Below are positions 13,835-14,036 of a stretch of 14,036 nucleotides of DNA, in pieces. Each line of letters begins with the position of its first letter. Position 1 is the first letter of the stretch. The DNA lies in NCBI GenBank assembly GCA_021772705.1, contig JAJFLN010000389.1:1-14036 (forward strand). Direction: 5' to 3'. The position numbers and the translations under genes are program-made. The notes beneath the pieces were generated by a model. That model ran no database searches. It was given only the letters and a program-made list of their open reading frames with translations, and was not told the origin of the DNA. This DNA comes from Candidatus Cloacimonadota bacterium (lineage in GTDB: Bacteria > Muiribacteriota > UBA6191 > JACPRK01).

Positions 13835-13840
13835 ATTATA
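13835..13840 (-). promoter_or_regulatory. -10 box of the YceI-family gene
   Basis: A perfect minus-strand TATAAT (13835-13840) would start transcription near 13828, giving a leader of about 34 nt to the TTG at 13794. No good -35 hexamer is seen at 17 nt (TGGCGT at best). Confidence 0.45.
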
Positions 13841-13934
13841 GACCATCGCGTCCGGCGACGCCACTGGGATGCCAAGCGCGCCACCGAACCAAGTGCTAGA
13901 CCCAATACCCATGAATTAGTGGAAGAAATATTTG

Positions 13935-13955
13935 AAAACGAGGGCACTGCCCTCG
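13935..13955 (-). terminator. Rho-independent terminator of a gene beyond the window
   Basis: On the minus strand CGAGGGC-AGT-GCCCTCG (13939-13955) is followed directly by TTTT (13935-13938). The 7-bp GC-rich stem and U-tract fit an intrinsic terminator for a gene entering from the right edge. Confidence 0.65.
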
Positions 13956-13963
13956 AACTCCCG

Positions 13964-13984
13964 CCAGGGGCCATTGGCCCCTGG
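13964..13984. other. Second perfect hairpin in tandem with the terminator
   Basis: CCAGGGGCC-ATT-GGCCCCTGG is a perfect 9-bp stem with a 3-nt loop, 8 nt from the terminator stem. Tandem hairpins of this kind occur as dispersed 3'-end repeats in high-GC genomes. It could also be a transcript stabiliser or part of a mobile-element end. Confidence 0.5.
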
Positions 13985-14036
13985 ACCCCGATGAACAGGT
14001 CAAGCTTTCGTATGTCATTCAAGTGTTCATCAGCAC

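Noticed and set aside
1..14036. CRISPR array, tRNA or rRNA genes
   Set aside because: No regularly spaced repeats and no conserved RNA-gene cores were found on either strand.

Overview
The window is high-GC DNA from a Gram-negative, outer-membrane-bearing bacterium rich in eukaryote-like Ser/Thr kinases. Two such kinases, a beta-barrel outer-membrane protein, a sigma-54 activator remnant, a prokaryotic RING-type zinc finger and an IS91-type transposase remnant point to an Acidobacteriota / Gemmatimonadota / Krumholzibacteriota-like lineage. That placement is inference; no rRNA or taxonomic marker is present.

Layout. At 1-314 there is a palindromic interspersed repeat and no gene. From 7963 down to 315 everything reads on the minus strand and looks like one zinc-acquisition operon: a small secreted Cys/His-rich protein, an outer-membrane barrel with a coiled-coil N-terminus, a ZnuA-like binding protein, a ZnuC-like ATPase (apparently starting at CTG, overlapping the previous stop as CTGA), a ZnuB-like permease with a signal-peptide-like start and a His-rich extension (ATGA overlap with the ATPase), a frameshifted RING-type zinc-finger protein, an IS91 transposase scrap, and a membrane Ser/Thr kinase with a helical extracytoplasmic domain. 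Directly upstream (7997-8407) lies a truncated sigma-54 activator AAA+ domain.

At 8541-9221 (minus) there is a CDF-like cation transporter with CC pairs at both ends. Divergent from it is a second Ser/Thr kinase (9364-10188, plus). Its frame stays open past a TAG stop into a linker and a hydrophobic segment laid out like the first kinase. A small secreted protein and ElbB follow on the minus strand.

The right part (11500-14036) is looser: an unrecognised 117-127 aa protein, a small ORF whose ribosome-binding site sits inside a perfect hairpin arm, a phosphoesterase N-terminal fragment, two short remnants, a YceI-family protein with a TATAAT promoter, and a tandem hairpin / rho-independent terminator belonging to a gene beyond the window.

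Working model: zinc enters through the barrel, is captured by the binding protein and possibly by the His-rich permease extension, and is imported by the ABC transporter. The CDF-like protein would balance cytoplasmic metal. The linked kinases and RING protein could couple metal status to phosphorylation signalling. The transport part rests on family recognition; the signalling coupling is inference from gene order. Several genes (RING protein, sigma-54 activator, phosphoesterase, second kinase tail) look decayed or interrupted.
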